From an uncultured Christensenella sp. (lineage in GTDB: Bacteria > Bacillota > Clostridia > Christensenellales > UBA1242): a DNA stretch of 17,848 bases. The notes below the pieces were generated by a model. That model searched no databases. It had not been told where the DNA came from and worked only from the letters and a program-made list of their open reading frames with translations. The stretch lies in contig CAJUBT010000028.1 in NCBI GenBank assembly GCA_910584815.1, positions 1 to 17,848 of the forward strand, given 5' to 3'. Below are positions 6,945 through 13,123 of the stretch, piece by piece; the stretch's first letter is position 1, and every line of letters begins with the position of its first letter. The translations under genes were made by a program, and so were the position numbers.

Positions 6945-7781
6945 ATGAGCAAAAAGAATAAAGGCAAAGTAGAAAATCGAACAGTTGTAATTACTGGCAG
7001 TGCCAGAGGTTTTGGTTATGAAATGGCAAAAGTTTTTAAGCAATTAAATTATAATATTGTTTTAAGCGATATTAATAAAGAAAACTTATTAAAAGCCGTT
7101 AAAGATATTAAAAGAATTGTTGGTAAAGGTAAAGTTTTAGGTATTACTTGTAATGTTACAAAATTTGCTGACCTTCAAAATTTATACAATCAAGCCTTTC
7201 AAAATTTTGGCGGAGTTTCTATTTGGATAAATAACGCAGGAGTAAATCAACCAGATAAACCAGTTTTTGAACTTCAACAAAAGGAAATAGATTTTTTATT
7301 AGATGTTGACCTTAGAGGTGCTATATATGGCAGCAAATTAGCTTTTGAGAAAATGAAAGAACAAGGCTATGGTCAAATTTATAATGTAGAAGGTTATGGA
7401 AGTAACGATGCAACTATGACAGGGCTTAGCATTTACGGAACTGCAAAAAGGGCAATTACTTATTTTACCTCCGCACTTGCAAAAGAAAGCAAAGAACTAA
7501 CTAAAAATAAAGTTAAGGTTTGCAAATTATCGCCAGGAATTATGATAACAGAATTTTTAAATAATGCAAATGGCGGAAAAACAGCAATAGAACTATCGGC
7601 AAAAACAAAAAAAGTTTATAACATTTTAGGAGATTACCCTAACAAAATTGCTGCTTATGTTGTGCCAAAAATGGTTAAGAATAAACGCAATAATAAAAAA
7701 ATTGTATGGTTAACAAATGCAAAAGCTTCTAGAAGATTTATATTTGCGGCTTTTAGAAAAAACAAATTTTTTAAAATTTAG
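6945..7781 (+). CDS. Short-chain dehydrogenase/reductase, NYC1/NOL (chlorophyll b reductase)-like
   Basis: Classical SDR oxidoreductase of 278 residues, cytosolic and NAD(P)-dependent. Motifs: TGSARGFG (17-24, dinucleotide loop), an acidic D42 after strand 2 that suggests NADH, NNAG (96-99), Y164 and K168 of YGTAK, and SPG (196-198). The segment from QIYNVEGYGS through the YGTAK motif to the SPGIMITEFL stretch is closer to the plant chlorophyll(ide) b reductase signature (IFNMDGAGS, YGSTK, SPGMV-T) than to FabG-like SDRs. The organism is not photosynthetic by any sign here, so the substrate is unknown. The frame is open from a TTG at 6888, but the promoter sits there and AAAAAGGGG (6927-6935) is placed correctly for ATG 6945. 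The product ends in a basic tail. Confidence 0.9.
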   Translation: MSKKNKGKVENRTVVITGSARGFGYEMAKVFKQLNYNIVLSDINKENLLKAVKDIKRIVGKGKVLGITCNVTKFADLQNLYNQAFQNFGGVSIWINNAGVNQPDKPVFELQQKEIDFLLDVDLRGAIYGSKLAFEKMKEQGYGQIYNVEGYGSNDATMTGLSIYGTAKRAITYFTSALAKESKELTKNKVKVCKLSPGIMITEFLNNANGGKTAIELSAKTKKVYNILGDYPNKIAAYVVPKMVKNKRNNKKIVWLTNAKASRRFIFAAFRKNKFFKI

Positions 7782-7834
7782 TTAATAATAGTTAAATTGA
7801 ATTAATAAATTTCTTTAATTTCAATTTTAAATTT

Positions 7835-7862
7835 AAGCACTATTTTATTTAGTGCTTTTTTT
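7835..7862 (+). terminator. Rho-independent terminator after the SDR gene
   Basis: AAGCACTA (7835-7842) pairs with TAGTGCTT (7850-7857) across a 7-nt loop, followed by a T run. Confidence 0.85.
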
Positions 7863-7901
7863 AAAGAAATTAGCTTTTTAAAAAACTCTACGATAAGTAG
7901 G

Positions 7902-7930
7902 TAACAATTTAATTAAAATTATGCTAGCAT
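7902..7930 (+). promoter_or_regulatory. Possible promoter for the XRE regulator gene
   Basis: TAACAA (7902-7907) and an extended -10 (TGC then TAGCAT, 7925-7930) are 17 bp apart. The -35 is weak. Confidence 0.35.
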
Positions 7931-7955
7931 TTGTTTGTAAAAGGAGGATTTTAAT

Positions 7956-8567
7956 ATGAACTTAATTGAAATAGGAAAGTTTATTTGTAGCCGCAGAAAA
8001 ATTAAAAATTTAACCCAAAACGAGTTAGCACAAAAACTAAATATAAGCGAAAAAACGGTGTCTAAATGGGAATGCGGTAAGGGGTTCCCAGACTCTTCAC
8101 TTATTTTGCCCTTATGTGCCGAGTTAGAAATTAATGCAAACGAATTGCTTTCTGGTAAAGTTTTAACTGTTGAAGAATATAAACAAAAGGCAGAAGAAAA
8201 TATTATTTTGCTAAAAAGTCAGCAAACAAATAACACAAAATTTTTGTTTTTACTAGAAAATGTTATTGGAATTATGTCATCTTTAACTTTTATTATTATG
8301 CTATTTAGTGCAGTTTTTGGAGTTAATAATTTAACAGTTAAAATTATTATGATTGTTTTCGCTAGTTTAGTTTTTATTGTTGGCATAACTTTTGCCCTTT
8401 TTGTAGAGCAAAAAGCAGGGTTTTATAAATGCTCTAATTGTGGTTATAAATATGTGCCAAAGTTTTCTTCTGTTTACTTTGCAATGCATAACGGGAGAAA
8501 TAGATTTTTAAAATGTCCTAAATGTAATAAACGCACTTGGAATAAAAAAGTGATTGATAAAGATTAA
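7956..8567 (+). CDS. XRE-family transcriptional regulator with two membrane helices and C-terminal zinc ribbon
   Basis: 203 residues. An N-terminal HTH_3 DNA-binding domain (about 4-66) shows the typical pattern RRKIKNLTQNELAQKLNIS, then KTVSKWECG (33-41) and FPDSSLILPLCAELEI. A linker follows, then two transmembrane helices (about 98-122 and 127-150). The cytosolic end carries two cysteine pairs, C159-x2-C162 and C187-x2-C190, consistent with a zinc ribbon. This architecture recurs in Firmicutes. The likely role is a membrane-tethered regulator, possibly sensing envelope or metal state, but no target is visible. The start is certain: AAGGAGG at 7941-7947, 8 nt before ATG 7956. There is no co-transcribed partner. 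Confidence 0.9.
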   Translation: MNLIEIGKFICSRRKIKNLTQNELAQKLNISEKTVSKWECGKGFPDSSLILPLCAELEINANELLSGKVLTVEEYKQKAEENIILLKSQQTNNTKFLFLLENVIGIMSSLTFIIMLFSAVFGVNNLTVKIIMIVFASLVFIVGITFALFVEQKAGFYKCSNCGYKYVPKFSSVYFAMHNGRNRFLKCPKCNKRTWNKKVIDKD

Positions 8568-8680
8568 ATAAATGTACTATTTTATAAGTTTTAGCGGGTG
8601 AAGTCATTAAAAGTTTTTTTACTGTTAATTAAATTATTTTTAACTAAAAAAGAGATTAGTTAAATAAAATAAAAAAAGAT

Positions 8681-8709
8681 GTGACATATATTAATTTTTT
8701 ATGTAAAAT
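8681..8709 (+). promoter_or_regulatory. Promoter for the ASCH gene, start point at the ATG
   Basis: GTGACA (8681-8686, one base off TTGACA) and TAAAAT (8704-8709) are exactly 17 bp apart. The start point predicted 6-7 nt after the -10 coincides with the A of the ATG at 8716. No Shine-Dalgarno sequence lies in the 30 nt upstream. Confidence 0.6.
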
Positions 8710-8715
8710 TTAACT

Positions 8716-9108
8716 ATGAAGCATATAGCAATTTTTCGTGAACCTTTTTATAGTTTTGTTATTAACGGTAAAAAGACAATTGAAAGCAGATGGAGTAATA
8801 AAAAAATTGCCCCTTTTGGAAAAGTAAATAAGGGGGATGAACTTTTAATTAAAAAAACAGGTGGAAAAGTTACCGCCACCGCAAAAGTGGGGAGGGTAGA
8901 ATATTTTAACTTAACTCCACAAATTGCACATTACATAAACAAAACCTATGGCAAAGAAATATGCACAAACTATTTTGATGATTGGGAAAAATATGCCAGT
9001 AAAAAATATTGTACATTAATTTGGTTAGAAGATGTTAAAATTGTTAAAGAGTTTAGCGTAAAGAAAAGCAATGGTGCTGGTTGGATTGTGGTAAAAGAAA
9101 ATAAATAA
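8716..9108 (+). CDS. ASCH-domain protein
   Basis: 130-residue cytosolic protein made of a single ASCH domain (a PUA-like RNA-binding fold). The motif KHIAIFREPFYSFVINGKK then TIESRW (about 2-26) is the typical ASCH start, with the conserved G-K-K-x-x-E-x-R. The core continues through GDELLIKKTGGKVTATAKVG (40-59). Some ASCH proteins bind RNA or act on modified nucleosides (for example N4-acetylcytidine amidohydrolase YqfB), but that cannot be assigned here. ATG 8716 is the only candidate start, because an in-frame TAA lies at 8704-8706. No RBS is present and the promoter places the RNA 5' end at the start codon, so the mRNA may be leaderless. Confidence 0.88.
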   Translation: MKHIAIFREPFYSFVINGKKTIESRWSNKKIAPFGKVNKGDELLIKKTGGKVTATAKVGRVEYFNLTPQIAHYINKTYGKEICTNYFDDWEKYASKKYCTLIWLEDVKIVKEFSVKKSNGAGWIVVKENK

Positions 9109-9141
9109 AAAAATTCCTTTAATTTAAAAGGAATTTTTTTT
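9108..9141 (+). terminator. Rho-independent terminator after the ASCH gene
   Basis: AAAAAATTCCTTT (9108-9120) pairs perfectly with AAAGGAATTTTTT (9127-9139) across a 6-nt loop, then more T. Confidence 0.9.
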
Positions 9142-9362
9142 GTGTGTAATTATTTTTTTTAAAAGGACTTTTATAAAGCTATTCTATTTAAAAGTGTATT
9201 GAAAAGGTTAAAACTTGAATGAATTATGGGTTTAAAACTTTAAATTAAAGTTGTTAAAATAATTATAATTATTTTGTTTTTTTGTTGCGTTAAAATTTTA
9301 TTTTTTAATAGGTTTATGTTAAATTATTTTTTATTAAAAAAAGTTTTGTGTTTTAATTATAA

Positions 9363-10214
9363 TTATTTTGCAAAGAAAGCCACAGCAATAGCTCCAGGGC
9401 CAGCGTGGGTGCCTATGGTGCTTCCAATCATAAAAATAGGAATATCTTCTTGTTCAGTTTTACCTTCCCAAAGGCTTTTACTATCAATTAAATACTTTTG
9501 TAGGTAGGAATCATCTAAGCCAGAATAAGCAAGGGCGTATGGCATATCAAAATCTATACCACTGCATTTGTTAACAAGTTGATTTAAAAGGTTGTTGCCT
9601 TTTTTAGAGCCCATTGCTTTGCCTACCAGTTTAACTTCACCATTTTCAATTGCAATAACAGGTTTAATGGAAAGAAGTCCTCCCGCAAAGGCAACTACAG
9701 AAGATATTCTTCCACCTTTTTTTAAGTATTCTAAAGTGTCAAGCACGGCAAGCAATCTAATTTTACTTTTTTTGTAATTAAGTTCTTTAACAACTTCTTG
9801 TAAAGTTAGTTCTTTTTTTGCAAGTGTTATTGCATAGTTACATAAAATTCTTTCACCAATGCAGGCCTGCATACTATCAACAACCATAACTTTTTTGTTA
9901 AAGTCTTCGCTTGCTTTTACTGCACTATCGTAAGTTCCAGAAAGTTTAGAGGAAAGGGTAATAACCAAAACTTCGCTACCATCGCTTGTTAATTCTTCAA
10001 ATTTTTCTTTAAACGCAATTTCGTTTATTTGGCTTGTTTTTGGCACAGTGTCACTTTCTATTAACTTTTCAAAAAATTCTTTATTCGTTAAGTTAACACC
10101 ATCACTATATTCGGTGTCGCCAAAAGTTATTGTCATAGAAATTAAATCTATGCCAAGTTTTTTTGCTTCCTCTAAGTTAATATCACTTGCTGAATCTACT
10201 AAAATTTTAATCAT
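9363..10214 (-). CDS. DegV family protein (fatty-acid-binding, FakB-like), paralogue 1
   Basis: 283-residue DegV protein (PF02645). The characterised members (FakB) hold a fatty acid while the kinase FakA phosphorylates it for phospholipid synthesis. Motifs: VDSASDI (6-12), TSQ (60-62), LSSKLSGTYDSA (87-98), LEYLKKGGRIS (161-171) and IGTHAGPGA (267-275). Both ligand-binding regions of the family appear intact. It is the second gene of a marR-degV operon. Its ATG (10212-10214) overlaps the marR stop by 8 nt, and its RBS AGGAG (10221-10225) lies inside marR, so translation is probably coupled. No FakA-like gene lies in the window. No clean terminator hairpin is visible after the stop. A plausible role is ligand carrier for, or feedback partner of, the MarR regulator. 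Confidence 0.93.
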   Translation of the reverse strand: MIKILVDSASDINLEEAKKLGIDLISMTITFGDTEYSDGVNLTNKEFFEKLIESDTVPKTSQINEIAFKEKFEELTSDGSEVLVITLSSKLSGTYDSAVKASEDFNKKVMVVDSMQACIGERILCNYAITLAKKELTLQEVVKELNYKKSKIRLLAVLDTLEYLKKGGRISSVVAFAGGLLSIKPVIAIENGEVKLVGKAMGSKKGNNLLNQLVNKCSGIDFDMPYALAYSGLDDSYLQKYLIDSKSLWEGKTEQEDIPIFMIGSTIGTHAGPGAIAVAFFAK

Positions 10215-10671
10215 AATTTTCTCCTATATCATCACATATTTTTTGCAGGTTATTACATATTTTTGTTAATGCACTATAAAGAGCATCTCGTTCTTCTATG
10301 GTAACATTAGTGCTAGCCTCTTTAAGTAAGTTGTCTATTATATTAACAAATTGCTTGCCAACCTCATTACCTTTTGGGGTTAATAGTAGTGGGGAATTAT
10401 ATCTTTTTTTTGTGCTTGAGTTGCAAATAATAAAACCATTATCTTCTAAATGCTCTAAAGTTCTTGAAATTGCGGCTTTGTCTTCATCGCAAAGCAAGCA
10501 TAATTCTCTAGCAGTTAGACCTTCGTTGTGTTTGTATAAGTAGTAAATACAATAAACACAAGGTCCTGTTAAATTAAATTTAGAACTTTTAACCGATTTT
10601 AATCGCCTTATGCTACGCGTAATTTTGCTAATTAAGGTTGTAAAAGTTTCAAACCTATCAGTCATTTTCAT
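10207..10671 (-). CDS. MarR-family transcriptional regulator, autoregulated
   Basis: 154-residue winged-helix repressor. The domain is visible as LTARELCLLCDEDKAAISR (52-70), the recognition helix region, LEHLEDNGF (72-80) and a wing ending in LLTPKG (96-101), between N- and C-terminal dimerisation helices. Paired cysteines occur at C38-x2-C41 and C58-x2-C61, possibly a thiol or metal site. The frame is open to a TTG at 10702-10704, but ATG 10669-10671 is preceded by AAAAGG (10678-10683) at 6 nt and is taken as the start. The gene overlaps degV downstream. Its promoter is wrapped in two identical palindromes, so it almost certainly represses itself and degV. By analogy with FabT, a MarR protein of lipid synthesis, an acyl ligand is a reasonable guess. 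Confidence 0.93.
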   Translation of the reverse strand: MKMTDRFETFTTLISKITRSIRRLKSVKSSKFNLTGPCVYCIYYLYKHNEGLTARELCLLCDEDKAAISRTLEHLEDNGFIICNSSTKKRYNSPLLLTPKGNEVGKQFVNIIDNLLKEASTNVTIEERDALYSALTKICNNLQKICDDIGENYD

Positions 10672-10728
10672 TTGTTTCCTTTTAAATACACTTTTTTGTT
10701 GCAAACCATTTTAACAACAAATTTAAGC

Positions 10729-10746
10729 TTGTTGATTTGTCAACAA
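10729..10746. promoter_or_regulatory. MarR operator, promoter-proximal copy
   Basis: TTGTTGATTTGTCAACAA is a 7-bp perfect inverted repeat (TTGTTGA/TCAACAA) around TTTG. It covers the predicted transcription start of the marR-degV operon. It is identical to the copy at 10765-10782, 36 bp away centre to centre. Confidence 0.82.
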
Positions 10747-10750
10747 TTAT

Positions 10751-10779
10751 ATAATAAATAATATTTGTTGATTTGTCAA
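10751..10779 (-). promoter_or_regulatory. marR-degV operon promoter
   Basis: Read on the minus strand, a perfect TTGACA (complement of 10774-10779) and TATTAT (complement of 10751-10756) are 17 bp apart. The -35 is part of the distal operator, and the start point near 10744 falls in the proximal operator. Confidence 0.82.
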
Positions 10780-10782
10780 CAA
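10765..10782. promoter_or_regulatory. MarR operator, distal copy overlapping the -35
   Basis: The second exact copy of the 18-bp palindrome TTGTTGATTTGTCAACAA. It contains the TTGACA -35 element of the operon on the minus strand. Bound repressor would occlude RNA polymerase directly. Confidence 0.82.
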
Positions 10783-10983
10783 CTTTTATTATATTTTACT
10801 AACATTTTCAAATTATTATTCTTATTTTGCAAAACTGATTTTTTTAATAAACAAATTTTAAACTTTTAAATTTAAAATAATAAAATAAAAAACCTTTTTG
10901 CTTTAAATAAAAAATTGTTATTTTAAATTATAACTATGTTAAATTTTTCAATTTTAAAGTTAGGTGTTTATGTTATTTTTACT
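10783..10983. other. Gene-free AT-rich spacer
   Basis: Together with the marR control region and the terminator beside it, this makes a gene-free stretch of about 370 bp between marR and the next minus-strand gene. Apart from those elements I see nothing in it. Confidence 0.4.
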
Positions 10984-11025
10984 TGTTAAAAAAATAAAAA
11001 ACATATTAGTTTCAACCAATATGTT
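10984..11025 (-). terminator. Rho-independent terminator of the ThyX-like operon
   Basis: AACATATT (complement of 11018-11025) pairs with AATATGTT (complement of 11000-11007). On the minus strand it is followed by a T-rich run with one A (complement of about 10987-10999). Confidence 0.75.
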
Positions 11026-11041
11026 CTTTAAAAATTTTTAA

Positions 11042-11404
11042 TTACATAATTTTAATTTTAGGTTGCCAAACAGTGCCAACTTCGCCAACAATCATACCAC
11101 CATAAACATTTGGGGAAGTTAAGTTGTAGGTTTTACAAATAACAGGAGTATATGTTTTTGCATCTTTTATAACCTTATCTGTAACTTCAAAATTACCAGA
11201 ATAAAAATAAATGTTATTTTCTTTAAAGTAACCACGAGTTATTTCGTTAAAATTATTTATGTCAAATTTTTCTTTTCCTAAACTTTTTGCCCAATCATAG
11301 TGGCTTAAACTGCTGTTTTCTAAAAATATAATTTCATTATCTATAATTAAAAATGCTATTCTTCCTCTATGAAAGATGGCTTCTTTTTCTTTATCAATTT
11401 TCAC
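11042..11404 (-). CDS. Unrecognised 120-residue protein, operon partner of the ThyX-like gene
   Basis: No family recognised. It is a soluble protein without signal peptide or membrane segment. Visible landmarks are RGRIAFLIIDNEIIFLE (14-30), SHYDWAKSLG (34-43), ITRGYFKENNIYFYSG (55-70) and a glycine-rich end VYGGMIVGEVGTVWQP (100-115). The alternation of short strands suggests a small beta-rich fold. The start is GTG at 11402-11404, with AAAGGA (11414-11419) 9 nt away. It lies 26 nt after the ThyX-like gene on the same strand, with no promoter between and a terminator after it. The two are therefore co-transcribed and probably act together. Confidence 0.82.
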   Translation of the reverse strand: MKIDKEKEAIFHRGRIAFLIIDNEIIFLENSSLSHYDWAKSLGKEKFDINNFNEITRGYFKENNIYFYSGNFEVTDKVIKDAKTYTPVICKTYNLTSPNVYGGMIVGEVGTVWQPKIKIM

Positions 11405-11430
11405 AATAGGTTTTCCTTTATTTTTATTTC

Positions 11431-12702
11431 TTATACCTTACGAGTGCATTTAACCCCTTCAATAAAACCACAAGGAGTTGGGCATTTAAATCCTTCTTGC
11501 CATAAGCACTTAGAGCCAACAAGGCGTGAGAATTGAGCTTTAAGTTCTTTATAATCATCACTCATATTTTTTGCAATTCTTTTAGCTTGTTCTAAACTTT
11601 GAATACATAACTCTTGTTGAACACTGCTACATAATCTTTCATAATCTTTTTTAATTATAAGGTTTGCTGGGGCAATTTCGTTTACATTAATAAGGGTTGC
11701 ACCAGGAAATCTATCTTTAACGCTATTGCAGTCTTTAAGCCAGTCTTTAACTAAGTTTTCATCATCTCTTAAAATTTCAGGAACAAAAAATTCAGGAGTT
11801 TCATCAAAAGCAATGCTAATATTTAAAAATCTGTGTCTTTGTAATTGTGCAGTGCAGGAAAGAGACATTTTGTATGTATCTGCAATGCAATCGCCATAAT
11901 ATGGTTTAATAACTTTGTTATTTTTGCTAAGCAGTGAAAATGCTTTTTCTCTTTGGTCGTTAAAAGCATCAAAAACTAATCCTGTGCCTTTAAGTAGAGT
12001 ATTAAATTCAATTAATTCTTCCTTCATACCTTTTAAGAAAGGTGGCATTTCATCCCCTAAAGTTAGAACATAATCTATTGTTCTTGAAATATATGTAAAT
12101 TCTCTAACATCGTTTGTATAAACCATTCTTGTTTTATAGTAACTAGAAATTATATACCTTGCATTTTCGTTTGCTTTTTTTGTAATAAGAGATTTTGTAA
12201 AAATTTCAGGATATTTTTTACCATAGGTTTCATTTATTTTGTTAAGAAAAATTTCTTTCCATTTATCATACAATCTAAGGTCTTCTGCGGTACAGGCATT
12301 TTTCATATTTGTATAACGCATACTGCGTTCGCTTGTGTTGTTTATATGGTTATTATTTAGTAGCATACACATTGCTTTAGAAATTCCAACAAGTTCAAGA
12401 GTTGCCACAAAATGCCCAAAAACAGAAAGATGTCCGCCATTAGCACAGTTATCTGCCCTCACAAATGCCTTTTCTCTTGGCTGAGATGCTAAAACAGGCA
12501 TACCATCGGTGCTGTAGCATTCCCCACCAATTGTGCCACAATATTGTCTTATATGGTTTTGTAATTTTTGGTTTCCAGTTGGTGCATCTTTTAAATTTGT
12601 GTCGGTATCTTCCAATTTATATGCCTGATGAATAATAGAAGGAATGTCTTTTTCTTCTGTGTTAAACATAGGGTTCATAATGCCAAGTATGTTAATTTTC
12701 AT
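11431..12702 (-). CDS. Two-module ThyX-like (flavin-dependent thymidylate synthase-related) protein
   Basis: 423 residues. Residues 90-130 align by eye with the ThyX core: GHLSVFGH (90-97) matches GHETPFEH, and after the expected spacing comes SERSMRY (124-130), matching ELSGRY. The intervening RHR is replaced by N-N-N-H. ARYIISSYYKTRMVYTNDVRE (181-201) matches the next ThyX block. A second half begins near 265 and supplies QRHR (288-291) after YKMSLSCTAQ, followed by a weaker C-terminal ThyX-like block (about 339-377). Single-module ThyX enzymes are about 220-250 residues, use FAD and make dTMP from dUMP. Catalysis here is unproven. The tail carries C399-x7-C407-x3-C411-x7-C419, a possible metal site. 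ATG 12700-12702 follows AGGAG (12712-12716). It is first in an operon with the 120-residue gene. Confidence 0.82.
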   Translation of the reverse strand: MKINILGIMNPMFNTEEKDIPSIIHQAYKLEDTDTNLKDAPTGNQKLQNHIRQYCGTIGGECYSTDGMPVLASQPREKAFVRADNCANGGHLSVFGHFVATLELVGISKAMCMLLNNNHINNTSERSMRYTNMKNACTAEDLRLYDKWKEIFLNKINETYGKKYPEIFTKSLITKKANENARYIISSYYKTRMVYTNDVREFTYISRTIDYVLTLGDEMPPFLKGMKEELIEFNTLLKGTGLVFDAFNDQREKAFSLLSKNNKVIKPYYGDCIADTYKMSLSCTAQLQRHRFLNISIAFDETPEFFVPEILRDDENLVKDWLKDCNSVKDRFPGATLINVNEIAPANLIIKKDYERLCSSVQQELCIQSLEQAKRIAKNMSDDYKELKAQFSRLVGSKCLWQEGFKCPTPCGFIEGVKCTRKV

Positions 12703-12743
12703 TTTGTTTTTCTCCTGTAATTTTTAAAATTTTTGTTAATTAA

Positions 12744-12772
12744 ATTTTAAAGCAAAACCTTTTTAAAGTCAA
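12744..12772 (-). promoter_or_regulatory. Promoter of the ThyX-like operon
   Basis: On the minus strand TTGACT (complement of 12767-12772) and TAAAAT (complement of 12744-12749) are 17 bp apart. Transcription would start near 12737, about 35 nt before the ATG. Confidence 0.75.
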
Positions 12773-13000
12773 CCTATCAATGTGCATTTGTTTTTAGCTG
12801 GTATATTTTGTTAGTTTAATAAAATAGTTGTAACAAAAAAACACAGAAGTCTTTTAGGTTTTTAAATGGTTTAAAAATAATTTTTAATTTGGATTGTTAC
12901 TATAGGCTATAACTATAAAAAATTTATATTTTCTTTCTGTTGCAATTATAAGTTTAATGTAACTTTTAAAAGTTTTAAAACAAAAATTTAACTAGTTGTT
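12773..13000. other. Gene-free divergent intergenic region
   Basis: No supported gene. It separates the divergent ThyX-like operon and the second degV gene. Short repeats of CTATA occur around 12900-12917 without a properly spaced promoter. Confidence 0.4.
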
Positions 13001-13029
13001 TTGACAATTTCTATAATGTTTGCTATTAT
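13001..13029 (+). promoter_or_regulatory. Promoter of the second degV gene
   Basis: A perfect TTGACA (13001-13006) and TATTAT (13024-13029) are 17 bp apart, with extended -10 TGC at 13021-13023. The predicted start is about 13035-13037, leaving a leader of about 88 nt. Confidence 0.82.
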
Positions 13030-13036
13030 GACTTAT

Positions 13037-13103
13037 GTTAAAACTTAGTTAGTTTAACTAATTTTTTATAAAATTTTTAAGCCATAAACTAATATGTTTT
13101 AAC
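13037..13103 (+). promoter_or_regulatory. Candidate attenuator leader with alternative hairpins
   Basis: Hairpin A: TTAGTTA (13045-13051) with TAACTAA (13055-13061), loop of 3, then six T, a terminator-like form. Structure B: GTTAAAAC plus TTAGTT (13037-13050) with AACTAA (13087-13092), a 3-nt bulge, and GTTTTAAC (13096-13103). A and B share 13045-13050 and cannot coexist. The stems are A/T-rich, so this is a suggestion only. No known riboswitch was recognised. Confidence 0.4.
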
Positions 13104-13123
13104 TTAAACGGAGATTAATATAT

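Noticed and set aside
9256..9275. 20-bp perfect A/T palindrome AAAATAATTA/TAATTATTTT
   Set aside because: Made only of A and T with no loop, so expected by chance in such DNA and a poor hairpin.
9261..9370. 16-bp direct repeat AATTATAATTATTTTG at 9261-9276 and 9355-9370
   Set aside because: Low-complexity A/T sequence. No other feature supports a mobile element or attachment site.
9274..9507. Small plus-strand frame at the end of degV
   Set aside because: No ribosome site, and more than half lies antisense to the conserved C-terminus of DegV.
10672..10704. MarR start at TTG 10704
   Set aside because: No ribosome site precedes it, while ATG 10671 has AAAAGG at 6 nt.
13012..13017. TATAAT as the -10 of the second degV promoter
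   Set aside because: It is only 5 bp from the TTGACA. TATTAT at 13024 has the correct 17-bp spacing and an extended -10.
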